A program made the translations under genes and the position numbers. The notes under the pieces are model-generated. The model saw nothing but the letters and a program-made list of their open reading frames with translations, did not search any database and was not told the origin of the DNA. This document shows, in pieces, positions 44,200-57,062 of a stretch of 64,000 nt of DNA (positions within the stretch are counted from its first letter, which is position 1; the number at the start of each line of letters is the position of its first letter). This DNA comes from Hofstenia miamia (lineage: Eukaryota > Xenacoelomorpha > Acoela): assembly GCA_004352715.1 (NCBI GenBank), contig SCFE01000021.1, positions 1,882,271-1,946,270 of the forward strand, given 5' to 3'.

Positions 44200-45329
44200 C
44201 GGTGCTCCAATTAATTTAAATCCTGCGATGTAGTTGGGTTGTTGGGTCCCAAGTTGACAAGGTTGTCGACACACAGAGACTCATTTGGTTGCTCAATAAT
44301 GAAGCCTTCTCCATCTGTGATGAGCTGTACCTTAGCCTTAAATTGAGACTTAAGATGTCCTCTTTCCCCATTGGACTCAAGAGGAAGAATAGAGTTCCAG
44401 TACCTTGGCTGATCTTTCATACCAGCTTTCCAGGAAGTGGGCTGGTGTCACTTACATGTTCCTTAAACACGGGCACTACCATGGTGCTTACTGGATCAGG
44501 CAATGATTGCATGTACCCGGTTTGAGGGGTAGCTCCAGTGGTCAAAGTAGATACTTGCATAATAGTGGACTGCGTGAACATAGGTCGACCACCAGAAGAA
44601 CTAGTGCAACATGGAACAGAGTTAGGGATCTCAGAGGAGCCTCTGAACAGAGGAGCATTTGGAGAGGGATGGCTTGCGCCCACTAACTGGACCACTCGAC
44701 CAATGATCCTTTTGGCTAACTCATCCCATGCTTCATTAAGTGCAGCATGAGTAACATACTCGTCATTTCTCTGCAATGGTGTCTCCTCTTGACAATGCGC
44801 ATTGTTGACAGCATCTTCAATTCATGAATTTGCAATTCCAGGGCAAAGGTTGACTCCAGCATCTGCCATTCCATCCTCTGGTATGCCACGTGTTGTGTGT
44901 TGATTTTGGCCTGGAGAGACTCCATGTGGCGCTCACTTTCCATCCTCAAGGCTACTTGTTGTGATAGAGCCTCCTTCAACTGGTTGATTTCTGCGAGGTG
45001 CACATCAAACTGGGGCGTTGACTGATCATTAACACTGACATCACTGTGAGGACAAAAGGAAATTGGAGGAGCATTCTGGGTGTTCATAATGCGGTGTAAG
45101 TTTCAGTGATATTATGGGCTCATTGCACTTGCATCACTGTATGGGATGGTCGTGGCATTCTGATCCATCCTTTGTGTGATCAGAGTGGGAGAGGCAGGTT
45201 GAGAAAAGTTAAGTAACAATCCAATGGTACAAGGGTAATGTTGGGGATACCAATGCTTGTACAGGGGATTCTCTGAATTGGAGGAGTCCCAAAAGTAGGA
45301 GAGTAAGTAACAGTTTGACTAGAATCCAT
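44200..45329 (-). pseudogene. gag of unit A, internally deleted
   Basis: Starts at ATG 45329 ('MDSS'). It has a Gln/Glu-rich coiled-coil-like region (about 45060-44820) and a Pro/Ser-rich stretch. It then jumps near 44372 from 'WNSILPLESNG' to the 3' part of the zinc knuckle ('GHLKSQFK', last Cys changed to Phe). Unit B has about 670 bp more here (about 54077-54748), covering the capsid-like core and the first half of the knuckle. The protein could not bind RNA through its knuckle. Confidence 0.7.
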
Positions 45330-46179
45330 TATGACTTAATGAGCAAAACAATAATTTCCAGAACTGACAGTGGGGAGCACTTCCACACACACAGGAGAGA
45401 AATGTAACTTAAAGAGGTAACAACAATTAACAGACTGAATTGGGGAAATGAACATGGTGGTGTATTTGGTAACAAATCCAACGCATCAAAGCACTAAGAA
45501 AGTAAAACAAAACAAGAAATTTAACAATTGACATCAGCCAAATAAGACACACTAAGGGCTTTGTCGCCATCCTCCAAGGGTGAGGAAGTTAATGAATACA
45601 TTGATAGGTGAACTTACTCTGAAGTCTTACAGGGATGAGGGGAAACAACTATCCCAGCTGATACGCACCAAAAATGAAAACCAACTAACAACCAAACCAT
45701 TGAAAGAAAACAACAAGATTAAATAGTTATCACGTCAGTGTCCTTTCATGGTTGCCATGTAGAATCATGGGCTGGTAGGGTAACTTAACTAGAAACTTAA
45801 TTGACTCTGCAGAAGGTTTAAATAGCATTTACAGTACAGCCATGATTCCATGATATCCTATTGACTGGTGCTACCCTATTTGTCTCACTTTTTTAATTTC
45901 TATCTCAAATCAGAATACAGAATCTCATTTTCATTGTTATTTCTCAGCTCACTATTAAATAATCTGTAATTGCCAGATATTCATGCTAGCCAACAGCATG
46001 GTATCATCACAGTGTTAGGTTTTATAAGTGCATGTACATTTTGAATTACAAATGAAAGGTTTATTATTTCCCTATACATAACCATATACATAACTTAATG
46101 GGTCCACAATTCGGACTGGATAGTCAAAAGACCTCCAGAAGCAACTTGTCACCCCATGCTAGTGAAAGCACTCCCAAAT
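45330..46179 (-). other. 5' leader of unit A
   Basis: About 850 bp between LTR and gag start with no ORF of note, conserved in unit B (55708-56680). The segment next to the LTR holds the presumed primer-binding site. Confidence 0.6.
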
Positions 46180-46546
46180 TGTTGCTGATCTTAAGCAATA
46201 GTTTTCATAAAGATATAATATAAGGAAAAAATACAACTGTAAAGACGGTAGTTGAGAGTAGATAAAATCTATTAAACGTTCTCTACAAGCCTCTCAGGTT
46301 TTATTCAAGAATTGAGTTATTACCTGCCTTTGTTTACAAAATCAGTTGTCTACATAGTTTAAACATGATCAATTATTCATTCCCTCATAAATTCAATTTG
46401 AGCAATAATAATAAGCACCACCGAGGGGACGTCAAACTAACAGTAGCAACCTAAGTTCGAAATAAGTGCTGACGTCATGGTGACGTAAAAATACAAAATA
46501 ACTGATAAATAATTAAATCGAAAAAGTCCCTGAGTGACTCTACACA
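46180..46546 (-). repeat. LTR shared by units A and B, 367 bp
   Basis: It aligns over its whole length with 36529-36894. Bases 46306 onward match LTR A with no difference seen, while the first 125 bp differ at several sites. It acts as 5' LTR of A and 3' LTR of B. Inside unit A, two bases after it on the minus strand, TTGGGAGTGCTTTCAC occupies the primer-binding-site position; I could not assign a tRNA. Confidence 0.85.
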
Positions 46547-46561
46547 CCCCCCTTGCTCAAA

Positions 46562-49500
46562 TTAATTTTCGGATAACAGTTGGAGGGTGGGCCCAGACAC
46601 AATATTTTGAGTGGCCACTATCATCTTCTTTGCTAACTCACCATCCCAGGTTTGGACTTCAGCGTATTGTGGCTCTCTTGTAATCTGCATTAGTACCTCC
46701 CTTTGGGTAACTACTTCGTCTTTTAGTCATTGAAATCTAATCTTCAGCATTCTATTGCAGAGGGGCAATTCCTTCATAAATTATTTAAACGTCTTGTGAA
46801 AGTATCATAAAATCTCTCGTAAAGCCGAAGACCCTTGAAAGCGATCATCAACGTCATCATGGCATTGGTGTTGGAAGTGTGTGCGTCTTCTGCGCCAATC
46901 TCTGTTTATAGAAGTGTATAAACACCTGCCTCAAGTACCCCATCGTGGTCGCATGGTTGATGAACAGTGAACAATATTCCTGAACTTGACTGAGAGTTAT
47001 TTGCTCCGGGTAGGACACATTAGCTCTTATCATCGTTATAATCTCTATCCTTTTCATGACATCATAATACCGTGTGATAGTTTCCACATTGTTGACCCAC
47101 ATTAAGTCACCAGCTGCCTGAAAAAGAATCAGCACATGAGGCTGTAAAGTTGCAATTTTATCGTGGATTGTCTGTAGCTGCATGTGCACCAGTAGACCAC
47201 GCGTGAAGATGTTGGTGATGGTTAGCTTGCCATCAATGAAGATGCATTCAGGATTTCCTCCTGTGATAAGTTTTTCTTTTATGACTTTATACTCCCCCAT
47301 TCCGCTGGCTTTAATCTCTTCCTGTTTGCTATTCACAAAGTTGACATTGACAGATAAATGAGCTGCGACCCTCTTTTTCAGTTTTCTCACCTTCCATTTA
47401 GGTTGTATCAGGGGTGTCTTGATAGTAGGTGGTGGAATGCACAAGAGATTCGAGGTCTTTATCTTCTTCTCGAGATTACTAAATCCTGCAGTGGAGGCCA
47501 AGGTGGCAGTCCTGATCATTACTGGGTAGTTTATTCATGCATCTTTTATCATGTCCCAAAATTTTCCTTGTAATCCTATCTGTTGCAGGTATTCGATCTG
47601 TTGATTAGAGATGTGCACACAGGAAGTGGTGCATTCCACATCCAGAGCTATGTGTCGCCCTGGGGATTGCAGAATGACCAACTCCTTCTTGGTGAACATT
47701 TCAGTAAACACCATTGCATTAAAGAGAGAACATCTTTATCACGACTCTCTGTTGTACCATAGGTTCATCTAGAAACTCACTAGGGTCATGTTCGACCATC
47801 AGAATACGTTCGTCCTAGGTTACAGACTATTGAGGTGTTGGCTTGGGGATATAGCCTTTCCGCCAAATTTCTCCAAGTTCACCTTTTCAATTAAATCACG
47901 GATGTGGGGTGACATTTGTACTGCTGAGGATGCTAATAGTTCCTCCTCCCTATAGAATTGCTCCAGCATCCGCATCACCTGATTGAAGATAGTGATGGGA
48001 ATGATCTTTCCCTCTTTGTTGACGTGCCGAGCTGATTCAATAAATTGGCCGTAAACCACATTCTGGATATCTCATTTGATGCAAGCGGAATAGAGCTTCA
48101 GTCTTTCCAGGGATGTCATGCTTGTTAATCTGATCCAGGAATTGGTGCGTCAACCCTGGCAATCATTCTACAAAACGTCTAGTGCTCATTGGAGCATTAT
48201 CTGAATAGAAAATCGCAAATTTAGTTTCTGCTGTTGCGCCCCACATATATTTCTTAACTATGTTGGAGAAAATATTTATGTCCAACAGACAAATACCAAG
48301 TCAATTGCTGGTTAACATGATGGACATCTTGCCTGTCACACTATTCGCCCCCACCAGTCAGGCATAATATTTTTCGAATTTATCCATGGGTCTTTTTGTT
48401 TTCCCTGGAGAGGAGGGGGGACTGCATTTGTAAAGCAACCAATTCTTTACTTTCCATGATAAGGGACAAACAGCTATTTCATGGATGGTTATCTTTGTAA
48501 GAGATGACCAATTTTCATGTGTCATTGGTATTTGCAAATTTGGTTCTTTTGTTAAATAAACCACGAGGATCCAGATGGCACCATGGGCGTAAATATCCAG
48601 TATGTTTTTCTCAGCGAACAGATGTTCTTTGAAATTCTTCTTGTCTTGTGTATTATACGAAACTTTAATGTCTCTGAGTGTTCTTTCAACTGAGGAGTGA
48701 TAAATTTTAGAGGGGCTCACTATATCCAGACAGGGCCAATCAGACTCAGGGTTAAAATCAGCTTTAAGGTCAGAGCATATGATCTGGATCTCATGCAGCG
48801 TTTGTTCACTCTGTGCAAACGCGAAACTCACATGCATATCGGTTACTGTGAGTAGCAATGGGGTATTTGAATCTGTCACCTCTAAGGTTTGTGACTGAAG
48901 GATAACGTCAATAACAAGTTTCTGATCGACAGCTAAACAGTGTGATGGGACTCACTGGCATAGTAGCAAATCTGTGTATAGGAGCCTAGTAATGGGTAGA
49001 TGGCTCATGGTGTGTAATGAGAGAGGAAGATAATTGTCTTTTGACAAAATCAAAAAGTTTTACATATGAAAGTGTAAGTTTTCGATATGCTCTGGTACTG
49101 TGTCCTCGTGCCCATCTCTGACTATCATGATGAGGAGTATGCCCTCAACTTTCGCTATGCGGTATGCTATCTCAATCCGTTCCATAATGTCATCCATCTG
49201 TATCTCATTTATCCTTAAAAAGTAGATAAATAAAAGATTGTGAAAATCAATGTTGACGCTTTCAAAGCTGTCAATTATTTTTCGACTATTTAGAAACTGA
49301 CATAAGTTGTAAATGTTAAAGTCATTGTCAAAGAAAGTGTGCACAGTGCTACGCCAGTACAGGCGACTAAGCCCCTCCATCATTCTTGAGTCGTAACAAA
49401 TAATAGTGTTGACTTTTGGATGACGAGAAGCATCTATGACGAATGGAATGGCATCTATGGAGCAATTCATTTCACGGCTATTGTATGTATGACAAAGCTG

Positions 49501-50057
49501 GTCTTTTGTCTCATCAGATATGTTGTCGCATGTTATTGTGGTTGCTTTCCTAGTGGCGATTTAATAGGGGTGAAGGGTCTCATCACCAACTCTGGAAATT
49601 TTTCTTCTTCTTTCTTCATTCTTCTGTGACTGAACAGTAGAAGTTGCTGTAGATGAGGTCGAGGGGGTTATCAAGTCACTCAGTTGGGGGGTATTTACAA
49701 TTTGCAATTCACTAAAAGGTTTCCTAGGTTTATAAGTTTTTAATGAAGGTGTAGCCAGCTCCTCTCACGCACGTGGGGAAACATGTCTCTCCACATAGGG
49801 GTGAGATGTGGAGGGCGTCATTGTGGTTGCTGTCTCCTCTCCGAGTCATGGAGCTATGTGTTGCCCACACGGAATCAGACTCTCCTCAGCACCATCATTG
49901 CGTCCTCTTTTCCTTGCACGTGCCTCAACAAGCGGAGATATGTGTCTCCCTCACCTAGATGAGGCATCTCAGCTGGTTCAGCTACCTTCCATCCTCCTTC
50001 TCACTTGATGGTGGGATGGTGGAGCTGGCGACTCTCGTTTTCGACTGGGATATTCAT
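46562..50057 (-). pseudogene. ORF3 of unit B
   Basis: Same layout as in unit A. The stretch 46562-48694 matches A base for base as far as I could compare, including A's frameshift near 46900 and shared stops, so it was copied after those breaks arose. The middle block (48879-48358) is open for 173 codons and lacks one A-specific disruption, making B the best copy of the central region. Upstream of about 49430 the copies diverge freely. Confidence 0.6.
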
Positions 50058-53000
50058 TCCTAAATGGAGTTATAAGATTTAAGTCCCAAATGCTGGGATC
50101 ATAAGCATGGGTAGTTCTTGCCCTTCTTTGGGGGAGCATACGTGTTTCTAAATTGTCAGAAGTATTATTATCATAAGTATAATCAGTGTCAGAAAACTCA
50201 TCCTCAGAAAAACTAGTTAAATTGTCGTATTTTTCATATACATCAACACCATTATCTACTAAAGTAAATTCGTTGTTATCATCAACTATAACATGCTCTA
50301 TATCTTTTATCGCTCATTTGAGCCTTTGAAAATGTACCATTTTACCATTGTTTAAAATATAAGTATTATGGTCAAGCACTTTTTCTATCGTAAAAAGACC
50401 TTGCCAATCATTTGCAAGTTTACGTACCTGACTACTATCCATTGTAATTCGAGGAAGATAAGCAAAAACTTGGTCACCACGTTTATGCAGCTCGCTGTAT
50501 ATCTTCTTGTTAAAGGTTTTCTTCTGCCTTATACTGGACTGATTCGTGTTATGGCAGATTGTAAGGTGAATTTGTTGCATATCCTGAATTAATCTATTCA
50601 CATAACTTTCTGTGCTGTGTTCTGCATACTTTGGGAACATCATTGTTAAGGACGTGGTGGCCTCATGACCAAACATGGCTTTAAAGGGCTCATGCTGGTA
50701 GTTGTATGAACTGATGTGTTGTAAAAATACTCAACACATTCAATAATTCGCCTCCATTGTTTTCCAGCTGCACGTGATAAAGCTACTCGAATTAACTTTA
50801 TATGGGATAAAGCTAATCTAATTAACTTTATAAGGGTTCGATTTAAGCACTCTACTAAGCCGTTTGCTTGGTGGTGATCGGCAGTGGTCAATTTGTGGAC
50901 CACTTCTAGTTCCTTCATTAAAGCACGCAAGAGATTACTCTCGAACTGAGGACCTCTATCAGAAACTAATTTTTGCATGGGACTGTACTTCAAAATCCAT
51001 TCTTTAACTATTTTGTTAGCAACCTTCTCTGCCATTGTGCTACTTAAAGGAATCATTTGGGTGAATTTGGTAAAATGGTCAACCATTACGAGTATATACT
51101 GAAAACCCTCATCATCCTTTGATAACTGTTCAATATTGATATGCACCAACTTGTTGGGGCTCTCTGCTGACCGCATTTCAAGTTCAGCTCTCTGTTGAGG
51201 AAAATGATTTATGTTATTGAGTAGGCACCTCTCACATTTGTCAATGACATCCGTAACACTAGCCCTTATTCCAGTGGTGACATATCGGGAGTTAAAGGTT
51301 TTCTCAGTTTGGAGGATACCCAAGTGGCCCCTCTCATGGACTCTGCGTACTAGGTCCCTCTTAAAATACTTGGGAATAGCAAGTCGGTTGTTGTGCTTGC
51401 TCTTAGCATACAATAAACCATTCTTGTTGGTGTGCCAATTATAATGGTTGAAGTACCAATTTACTTCTGGCGACGTGGGGAAGTATGGATCCTTCATCCT
51501 TTTCATGATCTGGTCCAAAATCCAGTTGTGATGTTGATAGCAAATTATCTCTTCCTCCAAGATCTCCTCTCTCACAAGTATGGCAAGGATGGGTTTTCCA
51601 TTTCGATCAGCATTAATCTCAGGTATCAATTGATACTCAGTATGAGGAATAAAGGAGAAGGGAACCTTTTCCCCATTTGGTTTCTTGAGGTCTCGTTCAT
51701 AACTGGGTAACGCAGTCCAATAGCATTCAGATGGAGCCTACCAGGGTGGTGTCTGATTGTGAAGGAAAAATCGTTTAAGTATTCTATCCAATGAGTGACT
51801 ATGTTTGATTTGTCGCCACTAAATTTTTTCAGCCAGGCAAGAGCACTATTGTCTGTCCTCACAATGAACTTGTGTCCTAGTATGAAATATTGGAATTTTT
51901 TCAGTGATTCAACTAAAGCAAGCATTTCGCACTTCGTCACACCGTAATTTCTTTCCGAGGCCTGAAGTTTCAGACTAAAGTACTGGACGGGACTCTTGAC
52001 TCCATTGATATCTTGGCTTAATATCCTGCTTATAGCTACTGTACTTGCATTGCAGTCAACTATAAAATCCTTTCTGTAATCAGGAGTATTCAGTGATGGT
52101 ATCTTTTTGAGCTCAACCTTGATGCCTTCCAGAGCTTCTTGCTCCTGCCACGTCCTCTTGAATTCCACAGTTTTTTTCAATAAATTTGAGATGTTTTTTG
52201 TCTTCTCCGCTAAGTCTGGAAGAAACATCCCATAATAGTTAAGGAAACCCATCAATCTCTGTACGTCTTGGCGGCTTTGTGGCATTTCAATCTTTTCCAA
52301 GAAGTCTTTGGTGTTATTCTTTATTGAGATCTTCCCTGGCTCATCGACTTGACCAAGAAAAAGTACGTTTGTCTGTGCTAACGAGCACTTATTTACATTG
52401 ACTTTCAATCCTGCTTTTTGTAACAAATCTAATGTATGACAAAGCTTAGTTAGATGCTCCTCAAAAGTATTACTGGCGACCAAAATATCATTGATGTCAG
52501 CTGATATGCCAGGTTTGAGAATGTTAGCAACGTCTTTGAGCACCTTGGTTACATAGAGCTGAAAGGTAGCTGGCGCGTTACATAGACCAAAGGCCATATA
52601 CTTCCACTCATACAGACCATAAGGGGTAATGAAGGCTGTCTTCAGGATGTCAGACGGGCGCATCAGTACCTGCCAGTAGGCTTTGCACAAATTGAGGCAG
52701 GAAAAGAATTTATATGTGCTAGCGTTGTATAAAAGGTCTTCAATCCTAGGTAACAGATACGCATCCTCAATTCTTAAAATATGTGAACACTGTCACCACT
52801 GAACGTGAAGCAGTACTGAAGATGTCTAAGCAATCTGAGTATGCGACGATCACATGGGAAGACCCTGAGGTGTATAATACCACTTTCAATTAAATCACTG
52901 AGGATCTTTTCGTATTCTGGTTTTAAATTTTCAGGAACCCTGTGAACTGGTAGTCTGATGGGTCTGTTGTTCTTCAATTCAATAGTGTGTTCTTCGCCCA

Positions 53001-53929
53001 CCACCTGGCCAATGCTTATTGTCCCATAATTAAACACATCATGTTTACTATGAAGCAAGGAGACTAATGATTTTCTTTCTCTCTGATTAAGATGAGGATG
53101 GGAGTTGTCAGTAACTGTTGGTACCTTAACTGGGCTCACTGACTCTCCCAGATCATGAACTGCAGTGCATATTGGTAAGCAGGTGACGGGGATGCTTTCA
53201 ACCTTTACTGGCACTCCTACAAGCTGCAAATGAGAAACTCCAATCTTAACAGGAAAATTAGCTCTGTTCAAAACAGTAACATGCGTTTTTCCATTTGTCA
53301 CCTTACACAAGTTGGGCAAGAAAGAAATTCCACGCACATACTTGCCTCTCTGTCCTGAAATCATCACATCTCCATTAATGTCATCTTCAAAGGATACGGC
53401 AACTCTGGTCCAATGCTTTGGTTCAATTGAAATGGGTTCTCTTAAATTAAAGATGACTTCTCTCTCAGGAATAGTAGCAATTTGGTTAGCTCCCTGGTCT
53501 TTGATAGTGATTGCATTATTTTTAAAATCAATTACACATGAGTTCCTTTCCAGGAAATCATTTCCTAGTATGAGGTCGTACAGGCAATGATTTGAAGTGT
53601 CAATTACTAGAAGATCCACTTTGAATGGCTCAGTGTGAATGTTGATCAAAGCATCCCGTAACTTCCCTTTAAGAGAAAGAGGGTTTCCTGAAGCATCAAT
53701 GAGTTTTGCACTAGATGGATCTAAAGAGTCTCAATTCAAACATAGCTCTTGACAGCACTCATCACTGATTATGGAAGCAGCAGCTCTGGTATCAATAGTG
53801 GTGTTAAGGATGTTGCCATTCATTTTGACTGGTATCAAATTTTTTCTTATCAGCTGGGTGATCACTAAGGTATTCTGTGTGTGTTTGAAGGGAGGTGGCA
53901 CTCCAGTTAATTTAAATCCTGTGAAGATG
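49982..53929 (-). pseudogene. pol of unit B: protease, RT, RNase H, integrase (broken)
   Basis: Protease active site reads D-T-R-A near 53770 instead of D-T-G-A. RT and RNase H lie at 52690-51626, with Y-I-D-D reading D-I-N-D. The integrase reads openly for 327 codons (51629-50646): zinc finger H-H-C-C, 'VMVDHFTKF', 'SDRGPQFES', 'NGLVE'. The first catalytic Asp is Asn ('VHINIEQL'). A 98-bp foreign patch (52773-52870) replaces RT motif 'LCIDFRKLND'. A 33-bp tandem duplication near 50777-50840 repeats 11 integrase residues. Confidence 0.8.
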
Positions 53930-55707
53930 TAGTCGGGTTGTCAGGTTCCAAATTGACCAGGTTGTTGACACAAAGAGACTCATTGGGCTCCTTGGTAATG
54001 AAGCATTCTCCATCTGCGATTAGCTGTACCTTAGCTTTACATTGAGACTTAAGATGCCCTTTTTCTCCACATGTAAAACATCATACAGATGTCAAGTCAA
54101 ATCCTTTCTTGGCAATTGCGGGCTTTCTTGTTTCAAAATTATTCGTACCAGACAGACCTGATAGATTAGTGATATCATTGTTAATTCTCTGAGAATTCTG
54201 CAGCATATAAACTACGCTGATGCCTTTTCTGATGATTTCATGAAGGCTATCTTCAGGGTCGCATCTAACCTCCAACCTATTCCTGATAGATGGAGGAAAA
54301 CCTCAGCAGATATAAGAAAACAAATCATGTTGTGAATACTCTCTGGAGAGGCTGCTTAATTGAAACAATTGCTCAACTTGAGTAATGTAATTTCTTATAT
54401 CATCACCAAATTTGAAGGACATGTTGCATAGTAACATTTTATATTGATGTTTAATGTGCGGCACTCAGTAATAATCCTCAAAGAACCCAATTAGCAGCTG
54501 ATAGTCAGTTTTAATGCTATGATTGAGCANNNNNNNNNNNNNNNNNNNNNCGAGCATCATATATTGGTTATACGCCAATCTGCTGAGATACAAGGGAAAC
54601 TGTGAAACTGCTGACTCCTGTGAATTCTTATGTTGCTTCATTGTTACCTCGAACTGGAAGAACCACTTGTTGAATGATTGCGACAATGCATCAATTTGTC
54701 TGGTAAATTTGGGAAGAACGAAATGTTTGCTGTACAATCGCATTTGTCCATTGGACTTGAGAGGAAGAATAGAGTTCCAGTACCTTGTCTGATCTTTCAT
54801 ACCTGCTTTTCCCGGAAGTGGGCTGGTATCACTTACATGTTCCTTAAATGCGGGCACTACCACAGTGCTTACTAGATCAGGCAATGATTGCACATACCCA
54901 GTTTGAGGGGTGGCTCTGGTGGTTAGAGTAGATACTTGTGTGATAGCAGACTGTGCAAACATAGGTCGACTACTAGAAGAGTTGGTGCAACATGGAACAG
55001 AGTTAGGGATCTCCTGGGAACTTCTGAACAGAGGAGCAGTGGGAGGGGGGATGACTCACGCCCACTAACTGGACCACTTGACCAATGATCCTCTTGGCTA
55101 ACTCATCCAAGGCTTCATTAAGTGCAACATGAGTGACATCCTCATCATTTCTCTGTGACGGCGCCTCCTCTTGGCGATGCGAATTCTTGACAGCACTCTT
55201 CAATTCATGAATTTGCAATTCTAGGGCAATGGTCGACTCCAGCATCTGCCATTCCATCCTCTGGTATGCCATGTGTTGTGTGTTGATTTTGGGCTGGGGA
55301 GACTCCACATGGCGTTCACTTTAACTCCTCAAGGCTACTTGTTGCAATAGAGCCTCCTTCAAATGATTGATTTCTGCAAGGTGCACATCAAACTGGGGAA
55401 TTGACTGATCATTGACATAACTGTGAGGACAAAGGGGAATTGGAGGAGCATTCTGGGTGTTCAAAAAGCAGCACAAATTTCAATGATATGCTGGGCTCAT
55501 TGCACTTGCATTACTGTAAGGGATGGTCATGGCATTCTGATCCATCCTTTGTGTGATTTGAGTGGGAGAAGTAGGTTGAGAAAAGTTAAGTAACAATCCA
55601 ACAGTACAAGTGGTAACGTCCAGGTTACCAATGCTTGTACAGGAGACACTCTGAATTGGAGAAGTCCCAAAAGTAGGAGAGTGAGTAACAGTATGACTAG
55701 AATCCAT
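53930..55707 (-). pseudogene. gag of unit B, most complete copy
   Basis: From ATG 55707 ('MDSSHTVTHSPTFGT') through a coiled-coil-like segment, a Ser/Pro/Thr-rich linker and a helical capsid-like core (54800-54150, crossed by a 21-N gap at 54530-54550). It ends with a CCHC zinc knuckle (54080-54039, C-x2-C-x4-H-x4-C intact), which in retroelements binds the RNA genome. An in-frame TGA lies directly before the knuckle and there are further stops, so no full-length Gag can be made. Confidence 0.75.
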
Positions 55708-56680
55708 TCTAACTTAAAGAGCAAAACAATAATTTCCAGAACTGACAGTGGGGAGCACTTCCACACACACAGAAGAAAAACGCAACTCAAAGAGGTAACA
55801 ACAATTAACAGACTGAATTGGGGAAAAGAACACAGTGGTATTTGGTAATAAATCCAACACATCAAAGCACTAAGAAAGTAAAACAAAAAAAAGAAATTTA
55901 ACATTTGACATCAGCCAAATAAGACGCACTAAGGGCTTTGTCGCCATCCTTCAAGGGTGAGGAAGTTAATGAATACATCAATAGGTGAACTTACTCTGGT
56001 CTTACAGTGATCAGGGGAAACAACTATCCCAGCTGATATGCACCAAAATGAAAACCAACTAACAACCAAACCATTGAAAGAGAACAACAAGATTAAATAG
56101 TTATCACATCAGTGTCCTGTCACAGTTGCCATGTAGAATCATGGGCTGGTAGGGTAACTTAACTAGAAACTTAATTGACTCTGCAGCATTTATAGTACAG
56201 CCACAATTCCAAGAAACAGAATAACATAGAACTTATAACTTATGGATGTAACATTGGTAATTCATCCAAGTATCAAAACTACTTTAGGTAAAATCCAAGA
56301 TGACCAATTTGTATGGCTTCCAGCCAAAGCAAAGTATCCAGAAGTAAAGTGCTTAACCTATTGACTGGTGCTACCCTATTTGTCTCACTTTTTAATTTCT
56401 ATCTCAAATCAAAGAATACAGAATCTCATTTTCATTGTTATCTCTCAGCTCACTATTAAATAATCTGTAATTGCCAGATATTCGTGCTAGCCAACAGCAT
56501 GGTATCATCATGGTGTTAGGTTGTATAAGTGCATGTACGTTTTGAATTATGAATGAAAGGTTTATTATTTCCCTATACATAACCATATACGTAACTTAAT
56601 GGGCCCACAATTCAGACTGGATAGTCAAAAGACCTCCAGAAGCAACTTGTTGCCCTGTGCTAGTGAAAGCACTCCTGAAT
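55708..56680 (-). other. 5' leader of unit B
   Basis: Homologous to 45330-46179 but longer by a block near 56210-56360 absent from A. The base next to the LTR pairs with TTCAGGAGTGCTTTCAC at the primer-binding position, differing from unit A at the first bases in a way that fits CG decay. Confidence 0.55.
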
Positions 56681-57046
56681 TGTCACTGATCTTAAGCAAT
56701 AGTTTTCATAAAGATAAAATGTAAATAAAAATTCAATGGTAAAGATGGCAGTTGAGAGTAGATAAAATCTTTTCAGTGTTTGCTACAGTTCTCTCAGGTT
56801 TTATACAAAGGATTAGTTATTACCTGCCTTTGTTTACAAATTCAGTTGTCTACGTAGTTTAAACATGATCAATTCTCTTTTCCCTTGTAAATTCAATTTG
56901 AGCAACAATAATAAGCACCACTGAGGGGACATCAAAATAACAATAGCAACCTGAGATCAAAATAAATGCTGACATCATGGTGATGTAAAAATACAAAATA
57001 ATTCATAAAGAATATAATCAATAAAGTCCCCAAGTGACTCTACACA
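56681..57046 (-). repeat. LTR shared by units B and C, 366 bp
   Basis: Homologous to the other two LTRs but more diverged. Both response-element sites have lost their CG (TGACATCA and TGATGTAA), so this copy's promoter is probably weaker. It acts as 5' LTR of B and 3' LTR of C. Confidence 0.85.
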
Positions 57047-57062
57047 CCCCCCCTTGCTCAAA

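Larger units (their letters stand above)
36529..46546 (-). mobile_element. Ty3/Gypsy-type LTR retrotransposon, unit A of a tandem array
   Basis: Minus-strand order: LTR (46546-46180, shared with unit B), 5'UTR, gag, protease-RT-RNase H-integrase, ORF3, polypurine tract (36902-36895), LTR (36894-36529). The RT-RNase H-integrase order and RT motifs place it in Ty3/Gypsy (Metaviridae). All reading frames are broken. About 670 bp of gag present in unit B is missing. Its left flank is unrelated to the other units, so the array ends here. Confidence 0.85.
46180..57046 (-). mobile_element. Ty3/Gypsy-type LTR retrotransposon, unit B
   Basis: It shares one LTR with unit A and another with unit C. It has the fullest gag of the array, including a zinc knuckle, and a foreign 98-bp patch in RT. 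Its ORF3 half is almost identical to that of unit A while the rest clearly differs. Confidence 0.85.
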
